42,526 nt of DNA from Anaerolineae bacterium (lineage in GTDB: Bacteria > Chloroflexota > Anaerolineae > Aggregatilineales > JAFGMM01). The position numbers were made by a program, and so were the translations under genes. Location of the stretch: assembly GCA_016927535.1 (NCBI GenBank), contig JAFGMM010000001.1, positions 1 through 42,526 of the forward strand, read 5' to 3'. The notes under the pieces are model-generated. The model did not search any database and was not told where the DNA came from. It saw only the letters and a list, made by a program, of their open reading frames with translations. Of the stretch, positions 17,524 through 27,096 are shown in pieces. Position 1 is the stretch's first letter. Every line of letters begins with the position of its first letter.

Positions 17524-18722
17524 CGCCCGCCCCCCTCGAACAGCCCCGACGCCAGCCGCTCCATGACATCAAAGTAGACAGCGCGCTCGTGCGGCCAGCC
17601 GTGCGTACTGACGAATACCCGGTCAGCCTCCTCGACCAGCGCCCGGCGCAGCGCCGGGTCATCGTAGAGCGCGCACACGCACCTTACAAAGTCGTCCACA
17701 TCGCCCGGCGTGAAGAAGCGAATCGCCGTATCGGAGAACAGATCGCGCAGCACGGTGAGGCGCGATGCGACGACCGGCACCCCCATAATCGCGTACTCCA
17801 GCACCTTAGAAGGCACCGCGATATCCATGTGCGCGTCCGGTATCGCCGTGTAGATGCCGACGTCCGCCGCGACGATGTTCTCCGGCACCTGTTCCGCCGG
17901 CACCTCCGGCTTGAACGTGACGTATTCGGCGACGCCGAGCCGCTGCGCCAGCGCCTTAAGCTCGTTGACATAATCCACCTGCGGTCCCAAGATCACCAGG
18001 TGAATCGACGGTATCGCATCGACCAGGGCCGGCATCGCCTGGATCGCGGTCTCCAGGTTGTACCGGGGCGCGATGGTGCCGGGATAGATCAGCGTGAAAT
18101 GCGCGCCGGCGTCGTTCGCCTTGGGGAAGCGCTCGCGGTTGAATATCCTCGGATCGGGCAAATTGTAGACCACGGCGATCTTGTCGGCGGGGATGCCCCG
18201 CGCGACCAGGTTCGCCTTGAAGTTCTGGTTTGCCGTGATGACGGCGTGCGCGAACCCGGTCGAAAGCCGCTCTTGCAGCAGCAGCAGCCGCACCAAGCGG
18301 CTTTCCGGCGACTTCTGGTACTTGGACATATAAAATTCGGGCGTGGGGTCGTGGATATCCAGGATCAGCTTTGCGCCCAGCAGACGCGGGATCAGCGCCG
18401 CGAAGACCAGAAAGTCGGGCATGTTGTGCACGTGGATAACCCTGTACGGATGCCTGATATACAGCACCAGCAGCCAGATCGTGTACAGGATGAGCGCCAG
18501 CCCGTACTCCAGAAAGTAGCTGGCGCTGCCGCCGTACTGCCGGCCCATCGGGATGGTGAACACGCGGATATTAGACTTTAGTTCGAGGGGCGCTCCCCGG
18601 CTCTTGCGGCGCACGCACAGCACATCGACCGGCACGCCCGCATCGGCGAGCGCTTCGGCATAGCGCCGGACGCGCGTATCTCGATAATAGTCCTGGTGAA
18701 CGACCATGCACACCCTGGTCAT
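17520..18722 (-). CDS. GT4-family glycosyltransferase
   Basis: A 400-residue GT-B enzyme. The start at MTRVCMVVHQDYYRDTRVRRYAEAL has AGGGGG five bases upstream; the frame runs 11 codons further but without a site. The N-terminal domain has the RVIHVHNMPDFLVF segment and LILDIHDPTPEFYMS acceptor region. The C-terminal nucleotide-sugar domain has LIYPGTIAPRYNLETAI and the retaining-GT4 acidic motif in the form AVPSKVLEYAIMGVPVVAS. It acts in the cytoplasm or at the inner membrane face, adding a sugar to the lipid-linked repeat unit. A hydrophobic helix near residue 80 may touch the membrane. The donor is unknown. Confidence 0.9.
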   Translation of the reverse strand: MTRVCMVVHQDYYRDTRVRRYAEALADAGVPVDVLCVRRKSRGAPLELKSNIRVFTIPMGRQYGGSASYFLEYGLALILYTIWLLVLYIRHPYRVIHVHNMPDFLVFAALIPRLLGAKLILDIHDPTPEFYMSKYQKSPESRLVRLLLLQERLSTGFAHAVITANQNFKANLVARGIPADKIAVVYNLPDPRIFNRERFPKANDAGAHFTLIYPGTIAPRYNLETAIQAMPALVDAIPSIHLVILGPQVDYVNELKALAQRLGVAEYVTFKPEVPAEQVPENIVAADVGIYTAIPDAHMDIAVPSKVLEYAIMGVPVVASRLTVLRDLFSDTAIRFFTPGDVDDFVRCVCALYDDPALRRALVEEADRVFVSTHGWPHERAVYFDVMERLASGLFEGGGR

Positions 18723-18764
18723 GACGCCCCCTGTTTCGTTGATTAACCGGGTCAATGTGAATAA

Positions 18765-19718
18765 TTATGACTTCCGTTTCAACACCCGCTCGTAGACTTC
18801 GAGCACCTGCCGGGCCGCGCTCGCCGCATCGACTCGGCGCTGCGCCTGCGCCGGGTCCAACCGCCGGCGCCGCGCCAACGCCTGCCCCAGCTTATCCGCG
18901 ACGTCGCGCGGCTCCTGCGCGCACAGGTGGCAGCCATCGATATCGCCGATCAACTGGCGCACGTCCCCCACATCGACCGACACGACCGGCAGCAAACACG
19001 CCAGCGCCTCCCGGACCGCCATCGGCGACCCTTCGTGATCGGAGGTCAGCACCATCGCATCGCAGGCGTTCATGTACCGGGCGATGATCTCGCGCGATTG
19101 GTTGTACACCACCTCAAGACGCGCGTTGGGATGCGTCTGCTGTACAAGCTGCATAGACGCCTCGACGATATCGAACCGCTTGACCGGGCGCTTGGGGTCC
19201 CACGGGAACAACACCAGCCCGGCATCCAAAGGCAGCCCCAACTCGTGCCGCGCCTCCTCAACGGGCCGGGGATGAAAAAGCGCAGTATCTACGCCAAAGG
19301 GAATCACGCTCGCGTCGGCCCGCTTCGACGCCCGCTTCATCTCATCGGTCATCACAATCACGCCGTCCGCCCAGCGCGCCGCCACCTTGCCGATGGCCCC
19401 ATCCTTGCGGCTGAGCAAATCCGAACCGTGGAACGTGACGACGAGCGGTGCTCTGAGCTGGACGCGCGCCACCCAGCCGCAGTGCCCGTAGTGGGCATGG
19501 ATGAGATCGTAGCGCTTCCGCCCGAACGACGTCAAGAATACTTGCAAAGCCGCCTTGAAGTAATTGAGCTTATTCCACCGGTTGATATACAGCAAATCTA
19601 TCTCGACCCCTAACTCGCGCAGCGCCAGCACTTGGTCTTTGACACACGGGTTAGTGCCAGGCTCCCGCTCGGTTGGGTAAATATTTGTGACGACGAGTAC
19701 GCGCATATTCTCGACCAT
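18765..19718 (-). CDS. GT4-family glycosyltransferase
   Basis: A 317-residue GT4 enzyme, somewhat shorter than its neighbours. The ATG at 19718 (MVENMRVLVVTNIYPTEREPGTN) is preceded by AGGAGG at good spacing, while the open frame extends far into the deacetylase gene upstream. The N-domain shows YDLIHAHYGHCGWVA and VVTFHGSDLLSR. The C-domain shows LFPWDPKRPVKRFDI and the EX7E motif in SDHEGSPMAVREALACLLPVVS. It is 14 bp downstream of the deacetylase gene. The frame upstream of this start encodes Arg-rich low-quality protein, which supports the shorter call. Confidence 0.9.
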   Translation of the reverse strand: MVENMRVLVVTNIYPTEREPGTNPCVKDQVLALRELGVEIDLLYINRWNKLNYFKAALQVFLTSFGRKRYDLIHAHYGHCGWVARVQLRAPLVVTFHGSDLLSRKDGAIGKVAARWADGVIVMTDEMKRASKRADASVIPFGVDTALFHPRPVEEARHELGLPLDAGLVLFPWDPKRPVKRFDIVEASMQLVQQTHPNARLEVVYNQSREIIARYMNACDAMVLTSDHEGSPMAVREALACLLPVVSVDVGDVRQLIGDIDGCHLCAQEPRDVADKLGQALARRRRLDPAQAQRRVDAASAARQVLEVYERVLKRKS

Positions 19719-19732
19719 CCCGCTCCTCCTAT

Positions 19733-20698
19733 CTACCGCGTTAAAGCGATATCGGCCAACTCCGCCATACCAATCGAGCGCAGTCGCCCCTTGTTTATCT
19801 CTTCTGCCGCATGGCGCAGCAGGTAGCGCAGCTTCTCGAAGTCCTTTTCGGTGCGGAACTCCCACGGGTGCGCCCAGATGTGCACGATTTTCTTCTCCGC
19901 CGCCGCTTTCCGGATCGCCTTGACGATGCGGCGCAGGCGCAGCGTGGGCAGGTTCGCGTTATCGAGCATCGTTTCTAGCTTCCGGTTGAAAGCAAAAATG
20001 TGCTGGGAGGTCGGGAGATTGACCAACCCGGACGGCTGCACTTCCAGATCATACACCGGCGGCGTCGATAGCCCCAAGATATGATCGACCGACTTAATCA
20101 GCGAACCGCCGTACTTCGTCCGAAAGTAAATCGGCAGCTTCACGTCGCTGCGATAGCAAGTAAAGCCGGCTTCTTTGAACAAATCTAAATGGCCCACCCG
20201 GTCGCGCGTGAAGACAATCGACCTGGGCGTGATGCCCAGCGGCTCCGCGAGCCGCAGCCATTCCTGAATCTCGACGCGCGCCTTTTCCCGGCTCATCGTC
20301 CGCTCGTCAAAGATATCGTGCGTGTAGCCGTGGAAAGCGACCTCCTGCGGCGCGTCGCAGGCAAGCAGGTGATCGACCAAATCGCCCCAGTACCAGAGCG
20401 GATGGTCGGTGTCATAGATTTGCTCGAAGGAGCGGTACTTGCCCTTCCACTCCAACACCGGGCATATCTCGCAGTGCACACATTTCTTGTGGAACAGGTG
20501 CCCCACCAGCGCCCACGTCCCAGTGATGCCGAACTCGTTGCACAGGTCCAGCACCCGCAAAATCGACTTGCGCTCGCGCGAGCCGTCGGGCGAGAAGGTC
20601 GCTTCGCGCCGGGCGTCCAGGTCAAAGTAGCCCCACGCCAGCTCGGTATCGAGCGAAAACACAAAGTAACCGGTCGGATTCGGGTTCTGATCGCTCAC
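19733..20698 (-). CDS. Polysaccharide deacetylase-family protein (NodB fold)
   Basis: A 321-residue cytoplasmic-looking protein without signal peptide. NodB motif 1 appears as FSLDTELAWG (D17, E19) and motif 2 as FHGYTHDIFDE (H123, H127), the expected metal-binding Asp and His residues. A later VHIWAHPWEF fits the family's last His motif. Proteins of this type often sit in surface-polysaccharide clusters and are thought to deacetylate a sugar on the lipid carrier. An unusual cysteine group, CVHCEICP (C73, C76, C79), lies in a loop between the motifs. The next gene upstream overlaps its start by 4 nt. Confidence 0.87.
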   Translation of the reverse strand: MSDQNPNPTGYFVFSLDTELAWGYFDLDARREATFSPDGSRERKSILRVLDLCNEFGITGTWALVGHLFHKKCVHCEICPVLEWKGKYRSFEQIYDTDHPLWYWGDLVDHLLACDAPQEVAFHGYTHDIFDERTMSREKARVEIQEWLRLAEPLGITPRSIVFTRDRVGHLDLFKEAGFTCYRSDVKLPIYFRTKYGGSLIKSVDHILGLSTPPVYDLEVQPSGLVNLPTSQHIFAFNRKLETMLDNANLPTLRLRRIVKAIRKAAAEKKIVHIWAHPWEFRTEKDFEKLRYLLRHAAEEINKGRLRSIGMAELADIALTR

Positions 20699-21912
20699 CG
20701 CGCCGCCTCCTCGCCCGCCGCCGCGGCCGGCCGGCCGGCGCCCGCCATGCCCTTCTCAAGCGCCGCGCGCAGCTTCTCCGCTGAAGCGCGCCACGTCCAG
20801 CCGTGCACCGCTTCGGCAGCCTGCGCGCCCATCTCGGCCAACCGGCCGCGCGCCTCCCAGGCCAGGCGCAGCGCGCCAAGCAGCCCCGCTACGTCCGATT
20901 CCTCGGCCCAGAGTCCGTACTCGCCGCTGCCGATCACATCGGTGTGGCAGACCATGCGCGTCGCCAGGATGGGCAGGCCCGCCGCCATGTACTCGAACAG
21001 CTTGATCGGGCTGCTCACCCGGAACTTCTCCTCATCGGGGAAGGGGAGCGTCCCGATGTGCGCCCGCGCCAGCACCTCCGGCACCTGCGCGTGCGGCACC
21101 GAGTCTAAGACGCGCACCTGCCCGCCGGTTCCCGCCGCGAACTTTTCCAGGTCGGCGCGCTCGGTCCCGTCGCCGATAAGAATAAGCTCGAAGTTCATGC
21201 CCTCGGCGTTGGCCTGCACCACCGCGCGGCTCAGCGTCATCAGGTTGCGCTCGTAGTGCATGCAACCTAAGTAAATCAACTGAATCGGCTCGCCCGGCGC
21301 GGGCCACTTACGAATTGCTTGCGCCGGCGCAAAGGGCGCCGGGTCCACGCCGGAGGGCCACACCCCCCACAGCTTAGCCGTTGGAATGTGCAGCACCTCG
21401 GCCATGCGCTGCGTAATCGCCAGGCGACCATCGGCGGCGCGGTTGGCCCACTGGTTGACGAAGTGATGAAAGTAACGGCGCACCTTGTCCTTCAGACGTT
21501 CTTTGTCGAGCGGCGTCATATCGACCGTGCGCGTGTCCATCGCCCACAGCGGGAAGCGCTCGCCGCGCAAACGGCGCCACCAGCGCAGCGGCAAGAACAG
21601 CGGCGCCGACATCTCGTGGAAAAGGATCACATCGACATCGGATAACTGCGGCGTCAGGTGGCGGAACACCTTCCAGAGAAACGCCAGCCGCCGGACCAGG
21701 TACACGTCCGGCTGCGGGATGCACAGCACCTCCACGCCGTTAATCTCGTGCCGCCCGCCCTCACCCGCCGCGACCAACGTCACCCGCCACCCCAGGTCGC
21801 GCAGTTCGTGCGTGGTCGCCAGCCAGGTCGCCGCGTCCAGCTTGTCGTGGAGCGTGGTCGCGCGCACCCATACCACATGCGGCTCGTTCGCCCGTTCGTC
21901 GTTCCGGCTCAT
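20695..21912 (-). CDS. GT4-family glycosyltransferase
   Basis: A 405-residue GT-B enzyme. ATG at 21912 is favoured over an adjoining GTG because GGAGAGG stands at better spacing. The N-domain carries EVLCIPQPDVYLVRRLAF and DVILFHEMSAPLFLPL. The C-domain has IYLGCMHYERNLMTLSRAV, LILIGDGTERADLEKF and the acidic motif region FRVSSPIKLFEYMAAGLPILAT. It overlaps the following deacetylase gene by 4 nt. The last about 25 residues are Ala-rich and likely disordered. The sugar donor cannot be told from the sequence. Confidence 0.9.
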   Translation of the reverse strand: MSRNDERANEPHVVWVRATTLHDKLDAATWLATTHELRDLGWRVTLVAAGEGGRHEINGVEVLCIPQPDVYLVRRLAFLWKVFRHLTPQLSDVDVILFHEMSAPLFLPLRWWRRLRGERFPLWAMDTRTVDMTPLDKERLKDKVRRYFHHFVNQWANRAADGRLAITQRMAEVLHIPTAKLWGVWPSGVDPAPFAPAQAIRKWPAPGEPIQLIYLGCMHYERNLMTLSRAVVQANAEGMNFELILIGDGTERADLEKFAAGTGGQVRVLDSVPHAQVPEVLARAHIGTLPFPDEEKFRVSSPIKLFEYMAAGLPILATRMVCHTDVIGSGEYGLWAEESDVAGLLGALRLAWEARGRLAEMGAQAAEAVHGWTWRASAEKLRAALEKGMAGAGRPAAAAGEEAAR

Positions 21913-21930
21913 CACAACCTCTCCAACCCG

Positions 21931-23139
21931 CTAACCCTGTACAACTTGCTCGTAAATCTCCAACTGCCGCGCCGCGATGGCCTGCCAATCATACTTCGAC
22001 ACGACCAGCTCACGCGCCCGGCGCGCGAGCGCTTCGCGCAGACCGGCGTCGGTGAGCAGGCGCACGGTATGCGCCGCGAGCGCCTCTGCCGTATCGCCGA
22101 TGAGGATATGCTCGCCGTCCACCGCGTCGATGCCCTCGGCGCCCACCGAGGTCGAGACCACCGCGCGGCCCAGCGCCATCGACTCGAGAATTTTGAGCCG
22201 CGTACCGCCGCCGGCGCGCAGCGGCACCACGCAGACCTTGCTCATGGCATAGTACGGCTGCACGTCCTCCACGCGCCCGGTGACGTGCACGTCGTCGCCG
22301 GCGAGCGCGTATACCTCCGGTGTGGGATTGATGCCTACGATCCATAACTTAACGCCGGGCACTTCGCGCCGGACGAGCGGGAGCACTTCGTTGCAGAAGA
22401 ATACAACCGCGTCGATGTTCGGGCGATAGCCCATATTGCCCACATATAATAGATTAGGGGCTTCTTCCGCGTATGGCAACAAATTATACTTCGCCGTATC
22501 GACCCCATTAGGCACCACATCGACCCGGATGCGCGGGTTAGCCGACAGCAGCACGTCGCCGTCTACGCTCGACATGACCAGGCAGCGCGCGAAGCGCTCC
22601 AGGTAGCGCGGCTCCCAGCGGCGCATCATGCGGCTGTGGAGCCACTGGCGCATCTTGCGGCCCGGCTTCGGCTCCACGCGGTAAATGCGGTCGTACTTGG
22701 CAAAGACGATATCGTGCAGAGTCAGGATCGTCCGGCGCTGCAAGGCCGGCGGGAGCGTGTCCAGATAGAACGCCATGTAAGATTGGACAATCTCCGCCAC
22801 GTCGAAATCGACCCGCGCAGTCAGCGACCGGATCGCGGCGATCAACTCCTCGGATTCGTATAAGCGCAAATCGGGCGGCCGGCCGCTGAGCAGGTATTGC
22901 AGCAGTTTGACCGGCTGCGAGAAGACGCCCTGCTCGGAGGTCTCGGTGTGTATGACGATCACTTCGCGGCAGAATTCTTTGAAGTGCGCCGCGCTCTCTG
23001 CCTGTTCGGTCGTGGCGGCGAACGTGACCAGCCACACGTCATGCTGCTGTGCGACGCGGTACAGTACGTTGTAGGTCCGCAGCGGCGTCCCGGCGATGGC
23101 CGGGTAAGGCATTTCTTCCGGGATAACCAGTATCTTCAT
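21931..23139 (-). CDS. GT4-family glycosyltransferase
   Basis: A 402-residue GT4 enzyme that starts MKILVIPEEMPYPAIAGTPLR. An in-frame GTG five codons upstream overlaps the previous stop (GTGA) and is a real alternative; I prefer the ATG because AGGGAAAG precedes it and family N-termini begin at the first beta strand. The C-domain shows LLYVGNMGYRPNIDAVVFF and the EX7E-like RAGGGTRLKILESMALGRAVVS. This GYRPN/GGGTRLK form is typical of the group near sugar transferase TuaH/Stp1-type GT4 proteins. It is the second of three consecutive GT4 genes. Confidence 0.9.
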   Translation of the reverse strand: MKILVIPEEMPYPAIAGTPLRTYNVLYRVAQQHDVWLVTFAATTEQAESAAHFKEFCREVIVIHTETSEQGVFSQPVKLLQYLLSGRPPDLRLYESEELIAAIRSLTARVDFDVAEIVQSYMAFYLDTLPPALQRRTILTLHDIVFAKYDRIYRVEPKPGRKMRQWLHSRMMRRWEPRYLERFARCLVMSSVDGDVLLSANPRIRVDVVPNGVDTAKYNLLPYAEEAPNLLYVGNMGYRPNIDAVVFFCNEVLPLVRREVPGVKLWIVGINPTPEVYALAGDDVHVTGRVEDVQPYYAMSKVCVVPLRAGGGTRLKILESMALGRAVVSTSVGAEGIDAVDGEHILIGDTAEALAAHTVRLLTDAGLREALARRARELVVSKYDWQAIAARQLEIYEQVVQG

Positions 23140-23150
23140 TCGCTTTCCCT

Positions 23151-24347
23151 TCACACGAACGCCGTCAAAAAAGCTTCATAACGCTCCAAAATCACACTCA
23201 GCCGGTATTTCCGGTCCACCGTCTCCCTAGCCGCCGCCCCCATCTGCGCAGCCAGCGCGGGCGTTTTGACGAATTTTTCGACCGCACCGGCCAGCGCCAC
23301 GGGGTCGCCGGGCGTGACGAGAAACCCGGTCTTACCATCTTCGACGACATCCCTGGGGCCGCCGATATCGCTGGCGACGACCGGCACACCCTGCGACATC
23401 GCCTCAATCGCCACCAGGCCGAAGCCCTCCCATCTCGGCGTGGGAAACAGCAGCACGTCGTACTGCCCGTAGCGCCGCATCAACTCGTCGAGCGGCATGA
23501 AATCGACGAAATCCACGAAGTCAGACAGATTCTCGAAAGCGAGAAACTGCTTGAGCGAATCGATATAATCCGGCTCGCCCTTGCCGATCAAGTCCAGGTG
23601 GATATTGCGGCAGCCGCGCTCGTTCACCAGGTGCATCATCGCTTTGAGCGCGACGTCGGTTCCTTTGATCGCCTCCAGCCGCCCCACGTACACCAGCCGC
23701 AGCGTGTCATCTGCCGCGCCGCGATTGGACGGGCGCGGCGTAAGCCATTCGTCGCGGACTGCGTTCGGGATAATCTCGACCTGCCCGATATCAAAGCCGG
23801 CTTCCAAATAGCTCTGTTTGAGCGACTCGCTCACGATAACGGCGGCCTCCAGCGTGATATCGCCGAAGCGCCGGAAGCCGGTCAGGCCGGCCCGGTACAG
23901 GCGACGCAAACGGCTTGGCTCATCGACATACTCTTGCTTCACATCATAGAGCCAATGGCTGCCGAATTGAAACACCTTGCGGATACCCAAATCTTGCACC
24001 GCGAAGATAGGCAGAATCGAAGCCGATTGCAAATTCCAGATGAATGCAAAATCCGGGCGCACCGCCTGCGCCAGCCGCCGGGTGATGCGGTAATTCTGCC
24101 GCGATTGGAAGAACTGCTTGAGCTGCGCCAGGCGGCGCCCTAACCGGCCCTGGGGCTGCGTGCCGCCGAAGCGCAGCAGCCGGTGAACATGGCCCTCCAC
24201 GACCGGCGCGCCGGCGCCAAACGTCGAGGTCAGCACCGTGACCGTGTGCCCCTGCGCGCGCAGCCATTCACACACGTCGCGGCACACAAGCTCGTAGCCG
24301 CCCTGGTAAAACGGCGGGTAGAGATCGGTAAGCGTCAGGATGTTCAC
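23151..24347 (-). CDS. GT4-family glycosyltransferase
   Basis: A 398-residue GT-B enzyme. The N-terminus MNILTLTDLYPPFYQGGYELVC has the glycine-rich acceptor loop. The C-domain shows LVYVGRLEAIKGTDVALKAM, HLDLIGKGEPDYIDSL and a canonical EX7E motif in PRWEGFGLVAIEAMSQGVPVVAS. Its ATG overlaps the stop of the upstream NodB-like gene by 4 nt, and its stop overlaps an alternative GTG start of the next glycosyltransferase. It would extend the lipid-linked repeat unit at the inner membrane face. Confidence 0.92.
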   Translation of the reverse strand: MNILTLTDLYPPFYQGGYELVCRDVCEWLRAQGHTVTVLTSTFGAGAPVVEGHVHRLLRFGGTQPQGRLGRRLAQLKQFFQSRQNYRITRRLAQAVRPDFAFIWNLQSASILPIFAVQDLGIRKVFQFGSHWLYDVKQEYVDEPSRLRRLYRAGLTGFRRFGDITLEAAVIVSESLKQSYLEAGFDIGQVEIIPNAVRDEWLTPRPSNRGAADDTLRLVYVGRLEAIKGTDVALKAMMHLVNERGCRNIHLDLIGKGEPDYIDSLKQFLAFENLSDFVDFVDFMPLDELMRRYGQYDVLLFPTPRWEGFGLVAIEAMSQGVPVVASDIGGPRDVVEDGKTGFLVTPGDPVALAGAVEKFVKTPALAAQMGAAARETVDRKYRLSVILERYEAFLTAFV

Positions 24348-25624
24348 GATCCACCTCGCAGGAAGCGAGGAGGGCGCAGCAGTTTAGCAAAAATGCGCCG
24401 TGTATAATCCACGCGCGCATCGCCGGGCAAACTCAAGACCAAGCCGTCGCGCGCATCGATGCGCGTGATCTGGTGCGGGTCGTCGCCGTAGACGTTGGTG
24501 GGCAGCGCGCGCTGCACCCGGTACGAATCGTTCCAATCGGGCTGCGGCTTCTGCGGGTTGATGTCGATGAAGGTGCCGACATAGCCGGCTTCCTGCGCCA
24601 ACGCCGCCGCGCGCATACTGTAGCGGTGCCACGGAAAACACAAATGCCGGACGGTGTGGCCGGGCAGGTTCGCCTCGATTAAGGCCTTGCTGTGAGTCAG
24701 GCTGTGGCGTATCGCTTCGACCTGTTCGGCTTCGGTCTCGAAGACCTCCCGTACCTCGTGCTGTTTCTTGTGGTCATTGACTACGCGAAGCAACTGCGCG
24801 CGCCAATCATCCTGCGCGAAGAACGCCTCCCCGCCGCGCTGCGTCACGTACTCGACGCAGGTCTGCCGGAGCGCTTCGTCGTCGAAGAAGCGGCGCGCCG
24901 CGCCCATACGCGGCCGGCTGTGATAGATCGGCGTGCCAAGCGGAGGGCGCGTGTACAGGCGGTCTTCGCCGCCGCAGCGCAGCACCGGCATCCCGTAATG
25001 GAGATAGCCAAAATCGGAGGCCGGGTTGACGAAATCGACGATCTCCGGCGCGTAGTAAACCAGCGCGTGCGCCAGCGTGTGCGATTGGAAGTCCACCAAG
25101 CCGCTCGCGTGCATCGCGCGCGCCTCGTCCCAGGTGATGACCGGCGCGTCGCCCAGGTCGGCGTCCGGCGATGCGGTCTTGGGATCGCGCATTCCCGCGC
25201 CGGACATCGCGCCCGGCACCAGGAAACACACCGCCTTATGACCGTACTTCTGCAAAATCGGGTAGGCGGCGGTCCAGAGCGTCGCGCGCCCATCGTCGAA
25301 GGTAATGACCACCGACCGCGCCGGCACCGAGTCGCCGCCGACCAAGTAAGCGTGCAGTTCGTCCGCCGTGAGCGTGTGGTAACCGTTGCGCGACAGATAC
25401 TGCATATCGCGCTCGAACTCGGCCGGCGTCACCGAGTCGGGCGTGGCGCGGCCCGCCACCGAGTGATAAGTGAAGACCGGGACTCCCAACTCATCGACGC
25501 CGACGTCGCGGTAGACAAAGTTCGGGTAGCGCCGCGAGCGCACGCTGTTCAAGGTGCGGGAAACGCGCCGCCAGCCCAAATAGCCGGCGACCGGGAGCGG
25601 GAGAAGCCACAAGAACTTGTTCAT
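24344..25624 (-). CDS. NodB-family polysaccharide deacetylase, membrane-anchored
   Basis: A 426-residue protein with a short N-terminal hydrophobic segment (FLWLLPLPVAGYLGW) that could anchor it outside the membrane. NodB motif 1 is VVITFDDGRATLW (D110, D111) and motif 2 is FQSHTLAHALVYY (H182, H186). A FTYHSVAG start and LCFPWHRYS near residue 335 complete the fold. Between motifs 2 and 3 lies an insertion of about 120 residues with VRSRRY-unlike helical content, including an RLYTRPPLGTPIYHSRPRMG segment, unusual for compact members. It overlaps the flippase stop and next GT4 start by 4 nt each. Confidence 0.87.
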   Translation of the reverse strand: MNKFLWLLPLPVAGYLGWRRVSRTLNSVRSRRYPNFVYRDVGVDELGVPVFTYHSVAGRATPDSVTPAEFERDMQYLSRNGYHTLTADELHAYLVGGDSVPARSVVITFDDGRATLWTAAYPILQKYGHKAVCFLVPGAMSGAGMRDPKTASPDADLGDAPVITWDEARAMHASGLVDFQSHTLAHALVYYAPEIVDFVNPASDFGYLHYGMPVLRCGGEDRLYTRPPLGTPIYHSRPRMGAARRFFDDEALRQTCVEYVTQRGGEAFFAQDDWRAQLLRVVNDHKKQHEVREVFETEAEQVEAIRHSLTHSKALIEANLPGHTVRHLCFPWHRYSMRAAALAQEAGYVGTFIDINPQKPQPDWNDSYRVQRALPTNVYGDDPHQITRIDARDGLVLSLPGDARVDYTRRIFAKLLRPPRFLRGGS

Positions 25625-27096
25625 TTTTCCAGCGCGGGTTCTTCACGAGGCCGCAGGTTGATGCTCTCTACAAACTTTGCGATGTCGCCGAGGGTGACCA
25701 CCGAGAACACCAGCGCAAGCGCCAGGAACAAAACCACCAGCAAGCCTCTTAGGATAAGCGACTCCCAGCCTAATACGAAATACAGCCCGGTGCAAACTGC
25801 GTAGGCCAGCGCCGACTTCAGGTAGCCGGCCAACCAGGGGGTGATCTTCTCGTGGCGCAGCGACCAGATCGACACCGGGTTCGAGACCAGGTTGGCGATC
25901 AGGTGAGCATAGGCGACGCCCATAAAGCCAAACAGGGGCACCAGGATGACGTTTGCCAGCAGGCTTGCGACCGTGGTGACGACGTTAATCACCAGCAGGT
26001 AGGCCGGGTGGCCGGCGGCGATGAGCGCATTGTCGAGCATACGGCTCGAAAGCGCGATGCTGACCGAAAGCATCAGCACGCTGAGCGCCGCCGCGCTCGG
26101 CAGGTAACTGTCGGAGGAGAGGACGATGATCGCCTCGCTGCCGAAAACGGTCAGGATCAGCGCCGAGAACAAAGTCAAGAAACCGCCCATGCGCAGGAAA
26201 TTCGCAAGCAGCCGCTCGGCGCGCGCCTGCAATCCCTGCCCGAACAACTCGGCCATTTCGGGGAAGTACACCGAGTCGAAAGCATTGTAGAAGCGCTCGA
26301 AGTAATCGGGGATTTTGACCGCCACGTTGTAATAAGCGATCTGCGCCGCGTCCACCTCGGCGCCCGCCGCGCCCAGGATCAAGATGCCGATGCGCCGGAA
26401 GGTGAAGGTGAGGATGTCATTGCCTTGCAGCGGCAGGCCGAAGCGCGCAATCGGCTTGATGATGTCCAGGTCAAACGCCAGCCGCTTACGCGCCGGGATA
26501 AGCCACAGGCGAATCGCCGAACCAATCACCAGCGCGCCGATATAAGCCAGCAGGTAGCCCTCGACTCCCCAATCGAACACCATCAGGAACAAAAACACCA
26601 TCCCAAAGTTCAACCCGCCCGACAGGATGTCGGCAATCGCCATCTTAGAGTAAATGCGAAAGCCCTGCATGATATAGGCGAGCGTCTCTTCCATAAGCTG
26701 CGCGACGAATACCAGCGGGACGTAGACGTAGAGCGTCGATAGCAGTTCGTCCGGGAAGAAGTACAAGAAGATCGGCTTGGCGACGAACGCCAGGAGCGCT
26801 ACCGCCAGGATGGTGAGAATCCGAAACGAAAAGACATTACTGACGATGCGCTCGCGTTCTTCGTCGCTCGACGCGCTCGCAATAAACTTTGCGGCAGAGG
26901 TGCGCAGCCCCACGTCGCCGAGCACTTCGAGCAGGTAAGCCACCGTTAGAATCAGCCCGTAAATCCCAAAATCTGCTTCCGGGATCGTGTTGGTGGCGAT
27001 TTTGATAGTTAAAAAGCCAAACCCCATCCGCAGGACATTGCTCGCCCCCATGGACATAACGCCCCGGACGATCTTCGACCCACCACGTTTAGCCAA
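25621..27096 (-). CDS. Wzx-like oligosaccharide flippase
   Basis: A polytopic protein of about 490 residues with some 14 hydrophobic helices, in the MOP/PST exporter superfamily (RfbX/Wzx). The early segment GVMSMGASNVLRMGFGFLTIKIATN, split over helix 1, and the EADFGIYGLILTVAYLLEVLGDVG pattern are typical. It would flip the lipid-linked repeat unit across the inner membrane. The start is uncertain. A TTG at 27096 follows AAGGAG at good spacing and gives MAKRGGSKIVRGV; an ATG at 27129 lacks a site and would overlap the ligase gene by 41 bases. It shares 4 nt with the next gene. Confidence 0.88.
   Translation of the reverse strand: MAKRGGSKIVRGVMSMGASNVLRMGFGFLTIKIATNTIPEADFGIYGLILTVAYLLEVLGDVGLRTSAAKFIASASSDEERERIVSNVFSFRILTILAVALLAFVAKPIFLYFFPDELLSTLYVYVPLVFVAQLMEETLAYIMQGFRIYSKMAIADILSGGLNFGMVFLFLMVFDWGVEGYLLAYIGALVIGSAIRLWLIPARKRLAFDLDIIKPIARFGLPLQGNDILTFTFRRIGILILGAAGAEVDAAQIAYYNVAVKIPDYFERFYNAFDSVYFPEMAELFGQGLQARAERLLANFLRMGGFLTLFSALILTVFGSEAIIVLSSDSYLPSAAALSVLMLSVSIALSSRMLDNALIAAGHPAYLLVINVVTTVASLLANVILVPLFGFMGVAYAHLIANLVSNPVSIWSLRHEKITPWLAGYLKSALAYAVCTGLYFVLGWESLILRGLLVVLFLALALVFSVVTLGDIAKFVESINLRPREEPALEK

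Noticed and set aside
24692-25804. 370-codon plus-strand open frame opposite the membrane-anchored deacetylase
   Set aside because: Arg/Ala-rich, crosses the junction of two well-supported minus-strand genes, no start signals.
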